64,000 nucleotides of DNA. Source: Cohnella phaseoli. Lineage in GTDB: Bacteria; Bacillota; Bacilli; Paenibacillales; Paenibacillaceae. Shown here piece after piece: positions 18,098-26,288 of this stretch (the stretch's first letter is position 1; every line of letters starts with the position of its first letter). The position numbers and the translations under genes are program-made. Below the pieces are notes generated by a model, which searched no databases, was not told the DNA's origin, and saw only the letters and a program-made list of their open reading frames with translations. The stretch is from contig NZ_QRDZ01000039.1 in NCBI RefSeq assembly GCF_003386235.1, positions 1 through 64,000 on the forward strand, given 5' to 3'.

Positions 18098-19558
18098 CTA
18101 AGACAGCGCCGGACGCAAATCGCTGAACCCGGCTTGGCTTTCGTATGCGTGCGCGGCGCGCAATACCGTCGATTCGTCGAACGGCTTGCCGATAATTTGC
18201 AGACCGACAGGAAGCCCTTCGGCCAGTCCGCAAGGGACGCTGATCGCCGGCACTCCCGCCAAGCTGACAGGGATCGTACAAATATCGTTCAAGTACATCG
18301 TTAGCGGATCGTTCACCTGCTCGCCGAGCTTAAAGGCTGTCGTAGGCGCCGTCGGCCCGATGATCAAGTCGTACTTCTCGAACGCTTGATCGAAATCGCG
18401 CTTGATCAATGTGCGCACTTGCTGGGCTTTCTTATAATAAGCGTCATAATAGCCCGAGCTAAGCGCATAGGTACCTAACATGATTCTTCTTTTCACTTCC
18501 GGCCCGAAGCCTTCGCTGCGCGAACGGCGATACAGGTCGAGCAGGTTGGCCGGGTTGTCGGCGCGGACGCCGTAACGGACGCCGTCGAAACGAGCCAGAT
18601 TGGAGGAAGCCTCCGAGGAAGCTAGCAAATAATACGTAGCTATGGCGTATTCCGTGTGCGGAAGCGAGATTTCCTCCCATACGGCGCCAAGCGATTCGAA
18701 CACCTTGAGCGCTTCCTGTACGCGCTCCTTTACTTGCGGATCGATGCCTGCGCCGAGATATTCCTTCGGCACGCCGATGCGAAGTCCTTTGACGTCGCCC
18801 GTCAGCGCGGACAAATAGTCCGGGATGTCGACGTTGGCGGAAGTCGAATCTCTGCCGTCGTGTCCGGCGATCGCTTGCAGCACGTAGGCGGAATCCTCGA
18901 CGTTCTTCGTGATTGGCCCGATCTGGTCGAGCGAGGAGGCGAATGCCACCAGGCCGAACCGCGAGACGAGACCGTAAGTCGGCTTCAGGCCGACAACGCC
19001 GCAGTAAGCGGCCGGCTGACGAATCGAGCCGCCGGTATCGGAGCCGAGTGAGAAATACACTTGGCCCGCCGCGACCGAAGCCGCCGAGCCGCCGCTGGAG
19101 CCGCCCGGAACGCGTTCCAGGTTCCACGGATTGCGCACGGCGCGATAAGCGGAGTTCTCATTCGAACCGCCCATCGCGAATTCGTCCATGTTCAGCTTGC
19201 CGATCGTCACCGTTTGCGCCGAATTCAGCTTCGTAACGACCGTTGCATCGTAGATCGGATCGTGATTGTCCAGGAATTTGCTGCCGCAGGTGGTGCGAAG
19301 TCCCTCCGTCACAATATTGTCCTTGATGCCCGCGGGAACTCCGAACAGCAATCCGCGCTCCCCGCCTTCGGCCAGCAAAGAATCCAACGCTTGAGCTTGC
19401 TTGCGCGCGCCCTCTTCGTTTAACGTCAGGAACGCGCCGATCTCGCCGTCCGTCTCGCCGATTCGCTTAAAGGAAGTTTCAACGAGCTCGGAAACGGATA
19501 ATTGTTTATGTTGAAGACGATTATGTAATTCGGTCAGTCTTAAGTCGAAAACCGACAT
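18098..19558 (-). CDS. gatA: Asp/Glu-tRNA amidotransferase subunit A
   Basis: 486 residues from ATG 19558 with AAGGAGGAG upstream; the open frame runs further, but the extension lies in the gatC region. The amidase signature [14 protein letters not shown] and the Ser-cis-Ser-Lys triad (Lys in GIKDNIVT; Ser in [11 protein letters not shown] and GGSSGGSAA) are present. It hydrolyses glutamine and passes ammonia to GatB. Middle gene of gatCAB. Confidence 0.98.
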   Translation of the reverse strand: MSVFDLRLTELHNRLQHKQLSVSELVETSFKRIGETDGEIGAFLTLNEEGARKQAQALDSLLAEGGERGLLFGVPAGIKDNIVTEGLRTTCGSKFLDNHDPIYDATVVTKLNSAQTVTIGKLNMDEFAMGGSNENSAYRAVRNPWNLERVPGGSSGGSAASVAAGQVYFSLGSDTGGSIRQPAAYCGVVGLKPTYGLVSRFGLVAFASSLDQIGPITKNVEDSAYVLQAIAGHDGRDSTSANVDIPDYLSALTGDVKGLRIGVPKEYLGAGIDPQVKERVQEALKVFESLGAVWEEISLPHTEYAIATYYLLASSEASSNLARFDGVRYGVRADNPANLLDLYRRSRSEGFGPEVKRRIMLGTYALSSGYYDAYYKKAQQVRTLIKRDFDQAFEKYDLIIGPTAPTTAFKLGEQVNDPLTMYLNDICTIPVSLAGVPAISVPCGLAEGLPVGLQIIGKPFDESTVLRAAHAYESQAGFSDLRPALS

Positions 19559-19578
19559 CTTTTTGCTCCTCCTTGTCT

Positions 19579-19866
19579 CTATTCCAGAACAGCTGGCACT
19601 CTGAATTGGCCGTCTTCTTCTTCCGGCGCGTTGCGCAGCACCTTCTCCACCGGCCAAGAACTCTTGACTTCATCTTCTCTCATCACGTTGGCCAGAGGCA
19701 GAACGTGGCTCGTCGGCTCGATGCCGTCCGTATCCAGCTGGTTCAGCTTCTCTGCATATGTAAGAATCGCGTTAAGCTGTCCCGCGAACTGTTCCTTCTC
19801 GGCGTCGGACAGATCGAGACGGGCCAGGTTGGCGACATGCTCGACGTCTTTGATTGTAATGCTCAT
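19579..19866 (-). CDS. gatC: Asp/Glu-tRNA amidotransferase subunit C
   Basis: 95 residues, usual size. [14 protein letters not shown] near the N-terminus and the [21 protein letters not shown] segment are typical. It is a small belt-like subunit that stabilises GatA-GatB. AAGGAGGGT lies before the ATG. First gene of the operon. Confidence 0.97.
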   Translation of the reverse strand: MSITIKDVEHVANLARLDLSDAEKEQFAGQLNAILTYAEKLNQLDTDGIEPTSHVLPLANVMREDEVKSSWPVEKVLRNAPEEEDGQFRVPAVLE

Positions 19867-19958
19867 CTTGTCAAAACCCTCCTTATTTCCGCATTTTCGC
19901 TCATTCTTTTTATTATATCGGACAAACTAAGGGAACTCAATGAAAAGGGGGATTCACT

Positions 19959-21035
19959 ATGTCTCGCTATCATCGGGCGTTCTCTTCCTTCCCGCTTAGA
20001 GATGCCGGGACGGTGGAATTCGCCGCCGAAGCACCGAATATGCGCGAGCGCCTGCAGCAAGCGATCGCTGAGCTGGCAGCCCCGGAAGAGACGATGCCCG
20101 AGCGACTGGAACTGCAGTACGCGGAGCATAATCAGCTGCTCCGGCTTATGAGCAAGCTCCAGCGGCATTTCCCCGCTGCCGAGGCGGGATCGGTTCAGTG
20201 CAGAATCCGCTTCGCAACGGAACAAGACGATCCCGCTGCGGATGACGAGCCGGCCGATGACGCTTGGGTATCGCTTGCGGAGCTGTTCGGAGAAGTTGGC
20301 GGCGTGAGCGTTGCCGACTATATTTTGCACCGCCATTTCACTGTCTATCTTCAACCGATCGTCGGACTGGACGGGTCGGTCGCCGGATATGAATTTCTGA
20401 CGCGTCCGCTGCCGGAGCAAGCCCCTTTCCAGCCCTCCGGACTGTTCGAGAGCGCGAGAAAAATCGGCCAGCATTCGTTCCTGGACCGGGCGGCGAGGAA
20501 GCTCGCCGTCCGAGTCGGAGCCGCGCATCTGTCCCAGGGCGTGAAACGATTCGTTAACTTTCTCCCCTCGTCCCTATACCGGCCCGAGACCTGTTTGAAA
20601 TGTACATTCGACACCATCCGAGAAACGGGTACGGACCCCGGGGACTGCGTGTTCGAAGTCATGGAATCGGAGCCGCTGGACGATCCAGGGCTGCCCGCCG
20701 TATTCGACATCTATCGGCAAGAAGGCGTCCGGCTTGCCCTGGACGATGTGGGAACGGGATTTGCGACGCTGGACGTCGTTGAACGACTGCGGCCCGACTA
20801 CGTAAAAATGGACCGAAAATGGGTCAGCCACTGCGACGAAGATCCGGACAAACAGCGCTATATCGACCGTCTGCTGGAGCGAACGGCGCGTTTTCACGGC
20901 GTTGTGCTGGCGGAAGGGATAGAGCGTCCCGAGGAATGGCTTTACTTGAAACGGGCGGGCGTACCGTTATTCCAAGGCTTCCTGTTCGGCAGAGCTGCTC
21001 CGGTACCACTCGCAACTCCGGCGACAGTCGGCTAG
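19959..21035 (+). CDS. EAL-domain protein, probable c-di-GMP phosphodiesterase
   Basis: 358 residues. The first about 120 have no recognised domain (acidic, helix-rich). The EAL domain (about 125-350) has YEFLTR (Glu145) in place of EALLR, NFLPSS, FEVMESE, LALDDVGTGFATLD, YVKMDRKW, VLAEGIE and FQGFLFG, so the Glu, Asn, Asp-Asp, Lys and Glu positions needed for metal and c-di-GMP cleavage are all represented. There is no GGDEF domain. It stands alone, divergent from gatCAB. The stop codon TAG lies inside the palindromic repeat at 21032. Confidence 0.88.
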   Translation: MSRYHRAFSSFPLRDAGTVEFAAEAPNMRERLQQAIAELAAPEETMPERLELQYAEHNQLLRLMSKLQRHFPAAEAGSVQCRIRFATEQDDPAADDEPADDAWVSLAELFGEVGGVSVADYILHRHFTVYLQPIVGLDGSVAGYEFLTRPLPEQAPFQPSGLFESARKIGQHSFLDRAARKLAVRVGAAHLSQGVKRFVNFLPSSLYRPETCLKCTFDTIRETGTDPGDCVFEVMESEPLDDPGLPAVFDIYRQEGVRLALDDVGTGFATLDVVERLRPDYVKMDRKWVSHCDEDPDKQRYIDRLLERTARFHGVVLAEGIERPEEWLYLKRAGVPLFQGFLFGRAAPVPLATPATVG

Positions 21036-21133
21036 GGCGTGTATGTATACTCCGAGGATAGTAGATTTTGCCGAAGCAGGGGGCGAAAAGGCGGTGAAAG
21101 ATACCTCTGAGCGGGTTTGCATACACGCCCTAA
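21032..21133. repeat. Palindromic repeat element, copy 2 (about 102 bp)
   Basis: Same arms as 8041-8117 (CTAGGGCGTGTATG and CATACACGCCCTAA) and the same core (GCGAAAAGGCGGTGA, AGAT, CCTCTGAGCG), with an extra segment of about 27 bp starting with GATAGTAGA. It supplies the stop codon of the EAL gene and lies just before the terminator. Confidence 0.75.
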
Positions 21134-21143
21134 TCCGTCAAGC

Positions 21144-21194
21144 AAAAAAACATCGGACAAATACGGCCCTCAGACCGTTTTGTCCGATGTTTTC
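21144..21194. terminator. Bidirectional rho-independent terminator
   Basis: AAACATCGGACAAA / TTTGTCCGATGTTT stem with an inner ACGG / CCGT extension; an A7 run on the left and TTTT on the right. Separates the EAL gene (+) from the convergent 128-residue gene (-). Confidence 0.9.
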
Positions 21195-21208
21195 GCGTTC
21201 GCGCTCGC

Positions 21209-21595
21209 TTAAATCCAAGCCTTCAGGTTCACCTGGCGAATGAACTCCTCGCGGCTGAGCACTTCTTTGCTCGCATCGTCGTCAGAAGGCTGCTCATCCG
21301 TGCGTTCGACATTCATAATTCTATTGAACAGCTCTTCGTTGCGCGTCGACAAAGCAAAATCGATCAGAGCTTCCTTCTCGATCCGGTCGGCCTCAAGCTC
21401 CAGCAGCGTTCTCTCCAGTTCGATATCCGAGCCTGGAACGTAAAATTGTCTATTGGCTTTAGGCACGCGAATAATATAATCGAATGCGCTATCGTTATTG
21501 CGATCATAGGCGATGATGTAGCCATATTCGCCCACAGGCAAATTCTGCTCAAACCGGTCATCCACGATGACGATTCTTTCTCCCAGTTGCAGCAT
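21209..21595 (-). CDS. Conserved-looking protein of unknown function, 128 residues
   Basis: Not recognised. The first about 65 residues look like a small beta-rich domain (MLQLGERIVIVDDRF, then ...YIIRVPKANRQFYVPG); the rest is acidic and helical (LERTLLELEADRIEKEALID), reading as a coiled region with a charged tail ending VNLKAWI. No signal peptide or membrane helix, so it is probably cytoplasmic. GGGGAGGGG before the ATG and a terminator after the stop mark a single-gene unit. A protein-interaction or adaptor role would be a guess. Confidence 0.6.
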   Translation of the reverse strand: MLQLGERIVIVDDRFEQNLPVGEYGYIIAYDRNNDSAFDYIIRVPKANRQFYVPGSDIELERTLLELEADRIEKEALIDFALSTRNEELFNRIMNVERTDEQPSDDDASKEVLSREEFIRQVNLKAWI

Positions 21596-21713
21596 GCCGA
21601 TTCCCCTCCCCTACTCTCCCGGAATACTACTATCCTACTAGAAAAGCATAACCTTATGCAAACACTGTCATTCCGGGGAGGAGAAAATCTAAGGCTTTGC
21701 CGCGTTCGCCCCT

Positions 21714-22955
21714 TTAACCGCAATCGTCATTAGCGCCAAAATATTCATACAGTTTTTCCGGAGATACAGTCAACGTCCGGCAGCCTTCCACGGTAATCAG
21801 ATACGTATTCTCGATGCCGACGACGCCCTGTCCGGGAAAAGTAAACTTAGGCTCCACGGCCAGCGTCATTCCCGGCTCCAACGGCTCGCGGAAACCTCTG
21901 GCCAGCACGGGCCATTCGTCGATCTCCAGGCCGATGCCGTGACCGAGAAACTTCACCTGATCTTTGCCATAACCCATGAAGTGGCCGGCCAGCCCTGCGG
22001 ATTCCGCCATTTCGAGCGCTTGAACGTATAGCTGCTCCGGCGTCGTCCCCGGGCGCAGCAGCCGTTCCGTGGCGCGAACGATCTCTTCCGATACCCGGTA
22101 AGCCGCCGCAAGCTCCGGCTTCAGCGCCCCGATGACCGCTGTGCGCGTCTGGTCGATAACGTAGCCGTCGATGCAGCAGCCGAGATCAAGCAATATGGGC
22201 TCGTCTCTGCCGATCGGGCGAAGGCTGACGCTTTTCGGCGATGCCGGAGACAGTCCGCGCCCGCCAGCCGGACCGTCGAAATAAGAAGGCTCGGCGGCCG
22301 CTTCGCCCGCCGAGACGATGCCCGTCATAATTTCCTGATTGTACCCGCGCATCCGCATTAATCCGCTATGTCCCCGTCTACGGATGCCGCTCTCGATGAC
22401 CGCCATCAGCTCCAGCTCCGTCATTCCCGGCTTTAGCACCGCCAGCCCCTCTTCCAAAGCGGTCGCGACGGCTTCTGCGGCATTGGAGATGCAATCGATC
22501 TCATATGCGGATTTTACGCTGCGGACGGATCTGAGCAAACCCGACGCGTCGACGATGCGAACTCCGGATATAACCTCTCCGAGCTTCAAATAGAGCTGGG
22601 CGGGCATCACGTCGAGATCGGAACCGATAAGAGGGCGCTGCCCGCCTGCCTCCCCCGTCCCGGCGAAGCTCTGCGGGTAGTCCGCGCTAAGCTGCTCGCC
22701 GAACGCGCGGAACGACAGCAGCTCGGTCGTTCTGATTCGCGATTCCGCCAACGCCCTCGTCACGCTTCTTCTAACGTAATAGGTCGGCTCTCCGACGGCC
22801 GGAACGAATACGTATCCTGCCTGCATCGAGCCCGTGAAATAATAAATGCCGACATTTTGCGTTACCAGACAGCCGGCCATCCCGGCCGTCTCCAGCTTCG
22901 CCTGCAATCTATGTACGCGTTCGGACCATTCTCCGCTGGGCGGAACCTTGTTCAT
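21714..22955 (-). CDS. M24 family aminopeptidase (Xaa-Pro peptidase-like)
   Basis: 413 residues from ATG 22955 (AAGGGG upstream); an open extension to 23066 has no good ribosome site. N-terminal creatinase-like domain (about 1-150) and C-terminal pita-bread domain. Dimetal ligands are visible: Asp in LDLGCCIDGYVIDQTRT (two), His in FLGHGIGLEIDE, Glu in AVEPKF and Glu in GIENTY. It would cleave N-terminal residues next to proline, in the cytoplasm. It is followed 12 bp downstream on the map by the Tad-like operon's last gene, with no obvious link. Confidence 0.88.
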   Translation of the reverse strand: MNKVPPSGEWSERVHRLQAKLETAGMAGCLVTQNVGIYYFTGSMQAGYVFVPAVGEPTYYVRRSVTRALAESRIRTTELLSFRAFGEQLSADYPQSFAGTGEAGGQRPLIGSDLDVMPAQLYLKLGEVISGVRIVDASGLLRSVRSVKSAYEIDCISNAAEAVATALEEGLAVLKPGMTELELMAVIESGIRRRGHSGLMRMRGYNQEIMTGIVSAGEAAAEPSYFDGPAGGRGLSPASPKSVSLRPIGRDEPILLDLGCCIDGYVIDQTRTAVIGALKPELAAAYRVSEEIVRATERLLRPGTTPEQLYVQALEMAESAGLAGHFMGYGKDQVKFLGHGIGLEIDEWPVLARGFREPLEPGMTLAVEPKFTFPGQGVVGIENTYLITVEGCRTLTVSPEKLYEYFGANDDCG

Positions 22956-23078
22956 CGTTGGCTTATCCCCTTCGGTCGGATTCATCATCATCTTGATTTC
23001 ATTACAGCAAAGATGAGACCTCCCGTCAATCGGAATACGAGGTTCCAGCCGGACAGCCCCCTGCATCAGGCTCCCTTG

Positions 23079-23561
23079 CTAGAATACTAGCTCCGCGGCT
23101 CCCTTCAGGTTCCACTCGACCGGCGCCAGCACGCCGAACAGGCGCGGATACTTCACGTGGGCGATCAGCACGACGCCCGGACGTTTCAACGTGACCTCGT
23201 AATCGTATTGCGGATTGCGATACGTATACGGATAACTGACGCCTTCATTGATTATTTCGAATGCTCTGACCTCGACAGGATCGCGAAGAAAGCTTCCCGC
23301 CCGGGGCTCAAGGCTCGCATCCAGCGACAGATTGCGGCTTAAATACAGATTAGCCGTCTGCGCTGCGACATCCGGATCGATCGAGACGATGCCCAGCTCC
23401 AGCTTCTCCCGATCCAACTGCTGTGCTGCGGCATGCGCCGCGCGGTCGATCGCACGCTTCGCTTCGTGAACGGTTCTCATGGCCGCTTCCTCGTCGATTT
23501 GCAAGGCGTGAAGCATCCACCACAAGACGATCATCAGCACGCTGAACAAGAGCTTGGCCAT
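23079..23561 (-). CDS. TadE/pseudopilin-like protein of the Tad-type operon
   Basis: 160 residues from ATG 23561 (AAAGGAG 11 nt upstream; the earlier in-frame GTG overlaps that site). An N-terminal membrane helix (about 4-22) is followed by a long amphipathic helix (EEAAMRTVHEAKRAIDRAAH) and a beta-rich C-terminus, a shape like TadE/TadF minor pseudopilins. No family was recognised with certainty. Last gene of the Tad-type operon. It may be exposed outside the membrane and help assemble or cap the fibre. Confidence 0.6.
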   Translation of the reverse strand: MAKLLFSVLMIVLWWMLHALQIDEEAAMRTVHEAKRAIDRAAHAAAQQLDREKLELGIVSIDPDVAAQTANLYLSRNLSLDASLEPRAGSFLRDPVEVRAFEIINEGVSYPYTYRNPQYDYEVTLKRPGVVLIAHVKYPRLFGVLAPVEWNLKGAAELVF

Positions 23562-23600
23562 TCTTCTGCCCACTCCTTTCGCAGCCGCTCCGATCGACGA

Positions 23601-24029
23601 TCAATCGGGAACATACTCGCTCATTTTCATCCCTCTGCCGGATATGCGGGCGTGCTCCGAGGGCGGAGAGAGACCGATCAGGCGGTCGATATCGAGCAAA
23701 TTTTCATATGGATACGCAATGCGCAGTTGGAGTCCGGTTCCTCTTGGCAGCGGGCTGGTCGGATCGCCGCTGTCCGCCCCCGAAGTAGAATAGATTTCGT
23801 ACTCCAGCACGGACGGAGAGAAGCCGTATCCGGCCAACCGGCTGCGCGACTGCTCTACCATCCAACTGTCGATATAGCCGTACTTGCCGCTCGCCCCGAT
23901 CTCCAGCATGTAATCGACCTCCTGCTGCAGCAGAGCCTGACGAATAACAAGGACATGCTTATAGATAGGAGAGAACATCAGCCAGCAAAGCAAAGCGGCG
24001 AACAGCACGAATACGAGCAGCTGTTTCAT
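23601..24029 (-). CDS. Small membrane-anchored protein of the Tad-type operon
   Basis: 142 residues. An N-terminal hydrophobic helix (about 4-19) and a soluble C-terminus with a long charged/polar segment, similar in plan to the 160-residue neighbour. The ATG overlaps the stop of the 48-codon gene (ATGA), so translation is coupled. The 29-bp gap to the next gene and shared direction place it in the Tad-type operon. Role unknown; a TadE/TadF-like pseudopilin is most likely. Confidence 0.6.
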   Translation of the reverse strand: MKQLLVFVLFAALLCWLMFSPIYKHVLVIRQALLQQEVDYMLEIGASGKYGYIDSWMVEQSRSRLAGYGFSPSVLEYEIYSTSGADSGDPTSPLPRGTGLQLRIAYPYENLLDIDRLIGLSPPSEHARISGRGMKMSEYVPD

Positions 24030-24172
24030 GGACTAATCCGGGATAGATGATCCGCGATCCGGCTGCCGGAATTCGTAATTTTCGCGTTGGCGCCGTCTTC
24101 TCCCTGAGCAAATGACATATACAGCAGCGCCACAGTAACAATTAACAGCATCGTCATAAGCAGCTGTCTCAT
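24026..24172 (-). CDS. Micro-gene in Tad-type operon, 48 residues
   Basis: A short open frame with a very good ribosome site (AAAGGAGATC, then ATG 24172). It starts MRQLLMTMLLIVTVALLY, a hydrophobic segment, then SFAQGEDGAN and a polar tail. It resembles the 49-residue micro-gene just upstream in both size and N-terminus (MR, I/L-rich segment, S, AQ). It is translationally coupled to the 142-residue gene by ATGA overlap. A secreted or membrane-inserted small protein, perhaps a pilin-like subunit or assembly factor; it has no typical prepilin cleavage site. Confidence 0.65.
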   Translation of the reverse strand: MRQLLMTMLLIVTVALLYMSFAQGEDGANAKITNSGSRIADHLSRISP

Positions 24173-24221
24173 CTAAGATCTCCTTTCCGAAGCATCGACG
24201 ATCGGCCCAGCGACGCCACGG

Positions 24222-24371
24222 CTAGGGCTGCATATTGCCAAGCGTCGTATTGGCCGTATCGCCATGCGTTTCGATACGAGCCTTCGTTCCCGTATTGTCC
24301 TGCGCGATTATCGAATTGAACATTAGTGCGACAACGATCAGCATCATCACAGTGATCAAAATATTTCTCAT
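24222..24371 (-). CDS. Micro-gene in Tad-type operon, 49 residues
   Basis: ATG 24371 with GGGAGGTG upstream; stop TAG at 24222. It encodes MRNILITVMMLIVVALMF, then NSIIAQDNTG and a polar Thr/Asn-rich tail ending GNMQP. Its N-terminus parallels the 48-residue neighbour, so the two probably arose by duplication. It lies 15 bp after the TadC-like gene. A longer overlapping frame (to 24378) is out of register and lacks a hydrophobic N-terminus. Function unknown; a small exported protein is the best reading. Confidence 0.65.
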   Translation of the reverse strand: MRNILITVMMLIVVALMFNSIIAQDNTGTKARIETHGDTANTTLGNMQP

Positions 24372-24385
24372 GCGGCACCTCCCTT

Positions 24386-25279
24386 CTATGGATTCAGCGC
24401 GTCGAACAGCTTGGCCGCTTCCTGCACCCAGGGGTACAGAAACACTTGGAACGTGTATAAAATCGGAACCCCCGCAAGCACGAACAGCAGGTAGGAAGTC
24501 GTCTCCTTGCGGCTTTGTCTGGACAGCTCGATCTGCGCCTTGTAGTCTCTTACGATTTCTCTCATCAGAGCATAGATTTCATCGCTTTCATTCAGCCGGA
24601 GGGAACGGATGCTCTCGGCGAAGCCGTAGGCTTCATCCGTGCCGAGCCGTTCCTTGAAGCGCTTAAGGGCGGCGTCCGCGTCATGATACCATTCGTTCAA
24701 CAGCAGCCCCATCTCGTTGCGAATGTGACGGGTCAGAGACAAGCATTTCATCAGCTTGCCGTGAAGGTGCATCCGAGAGCCTGTGTAATACAAAAGCTGG
24801 CTAATGACGGCGACGATCTCCCGCCGAATTCGATCCGTCCGGTGACGGCGAAAGGCGTGCAGCGCCGTACGATCGAGCGTTAGCAGAAACGTCGCAATCG
24901 CAAGTACGAAGATCGCATTCCATGTCGTCAGCGGAGAGAGCAGCTTGTTCATCTGCAATGCGTATAGCGTCAACCCGAGCGCTGGAAGTGCGGTCAGCAG
25001 ACAACGGCGCAGCGCCAAATACGATTCCGGCGAATAACGTATGCCGCAGCCTGCGAGCAGCACTCTTCTCTCTTGCAGAGCTACGCTTTCCCGGTCAACC
25101 CGCCAGATTTGATACCACCAGCGGGGAGCGCGGCGCTTGCGCCAGCCTTTCAGTTGAATGCGCCAGCGATTCCTCGGGGCGAAAATCACCCTGGCAGCCG
25201 CATAGATGCCGCCGAACGCCAGCGAAAATTGCAGCAGCCAGCTTAATCCGAATGTGAGCGACTTCATGAACTCCGACAT
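24386..25279 (-). CDS. Type II secretion F domain protein (TadC-like)
   Basis: 297 residues from ATG 25279 (GGGGAAG before it). Membrane helices near the N-terminus, in the middle and near the C-terminus with a T2SF-type cytoplasmic helical domain (about 155-265) match the TadC half of the Tad platform. It would form the inner-membrane base with the TadB-like protein and be driven by the CpaF-type ATPase. Gene order ATPase, TadB, TadC is standard. Confidence 0.82.
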   Translation of the reverse strand: MSEFMKSLTFGLSWLLQFSLAFGGIYAAARVIFAPRNRWRIQLKGWRKRRAPRWWYQIWRVDRESVALQERRVLLAGCGIRYSPESYLALRRCLLTALPALGLTLYALQMNKLLSPLTTWNAIFVLAIATFLLTLDRTALHAFRRHRTDRIRREIVAVISQLLYYTGSRMHLHGKLMKCLSLTRHIRNEMGLLLNEWYHDADAALKRFKERLGTDEAYGFAESIRSLRLNESDEIYALMREIVRDYKAQIELSRQSRKETTSYLLFVLAGVPILYTFQVFLYPWVQEAAKLFDALNP

Positions 25280-25313
25280 CGCGCTTCCCCTTTTCTTATA
25301 GTGCAAGTGCCCT

Positions 25314-26288
25314 TCATAGCTTCCTTCGGGATAGGTACAGCCCCATCATGAACGAGCCGAACAGAAGCAGTCCTGCGTTAAGTAGCATCTCCCTTCCTGC
25401 GGCGTCTACGATGTAATATTCATAGCTTCCGGACGGATTCAGCTTAAAGTTCACGCCCATGAAAATACCGAGAAACAATACCGGCGTATAGTTCGCCATG
25501 CGGATTTCAAGCATCCGATGCCGCTCGACCTGGTTAGCCAATTGGGCTTTGCGCATATCGGCGATCAGCTCTTGCAGGTTATCCGCTACATTGTTGCCCT
25601 CCTCCAAGGCGATCTTCAAAATATTGCCGAAATATTCGGCCCACATGTTGCCGAACGATAGCGAGAACCGGCGCAGGCTGCCTTCGTCGTCGCCCTTGAC
25701 CGACAGGTTGCGGTAAAGCTGGTCGAACACCGCCTGCACCTCGCCCGGCAGCCTTCGCTCCTCTACCGTCTTCTGCAGGGCGATACGGATATGACGGCAT
25801 CCGGTGACGAGATAGCTTTGATAGAACAGCTCCACTGCTGGCAGAAACTCCAGGCGAGTCGACAGCTGACGGTTCGTCAGCGACATTCTTAACGCCAAAT
25901 ACGGCATGCTGCTTAACATGAGCAACAGCATCAGCGCCGAGCGAACGGACTGGAAAGCTAGAGCTCCGGCGACGATGCCCATGAGGCCCATTCCGAGCGA
26001 GCAGACGGCAAAACCCGCCGGCGACATGCGCCAGCCGAGCGCCAGCAGCAGATCGGACAGATGACGATGCGGTCTGCTCAACCGGCGCCAGCGCAATGTC
26101 GATATCTCTTCATCGCCGCGAATTCCGTGAGCGACGTGAACGCCGCGAGTTCCGCGAGCGCCGCGTCCTCCGCGCAGCCTTCGTTTGCGCGACTGTCCGC
26201 TCCACCAAGCCGACAAGCCGAAATACAGGCTGACGGATAGAAGCAGAAACAGCAAAGCGGCGAGACCAATCATCGCGAGCTTTATCAA
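25314..26288 (-). CDS. Type II secretion F domain protein (TadB-like)
   Basis: 324 residues. An N-terminal helix, an Arg/Gly-rich basic stretch (RKRRLRGGRGARGTRG), two central helices, a helical T2SF cytoplasmic domain (about 150-255) and two C-terminal helices. It overlaps the ATPase gene by 4 bp (ATGA-type), so the two are coupled. It is the TadB platform partner. The RGxRG-like repetitive stretch is a low-complexity insertion and may contact the ATPase or membrane lipids. Confidence 0.83.
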   Translation of the reverse strand: MIKLAMIGLAALLFLLLSVSLYFGLSAWWSGQSRKRRLRGGRGARGTRGVHVAHGIRGDEEISTLRWRRLSRPHRHLSDLLLALGWRMSPAGFAVCSLGMGLMGIVAGALAFQSVRSALMLLLMLSSMPYLALRMSLTNRQLSTRLEFLPAVELFYQSYLVTGCRHIRIALQKTVEERRLPGEVQAVFDQLYRNLSVKGDDEGSLRRFSLSFGNMWAEYFGNILKIALEEGNNVADNLQELIADMRKAQLANQVERHRMLEIRMANYTPVLFLGIFMGVNFKLNPSGSYEYYIVDAAGREMLLNAGLLLFGSFMMGLYLSRRKL

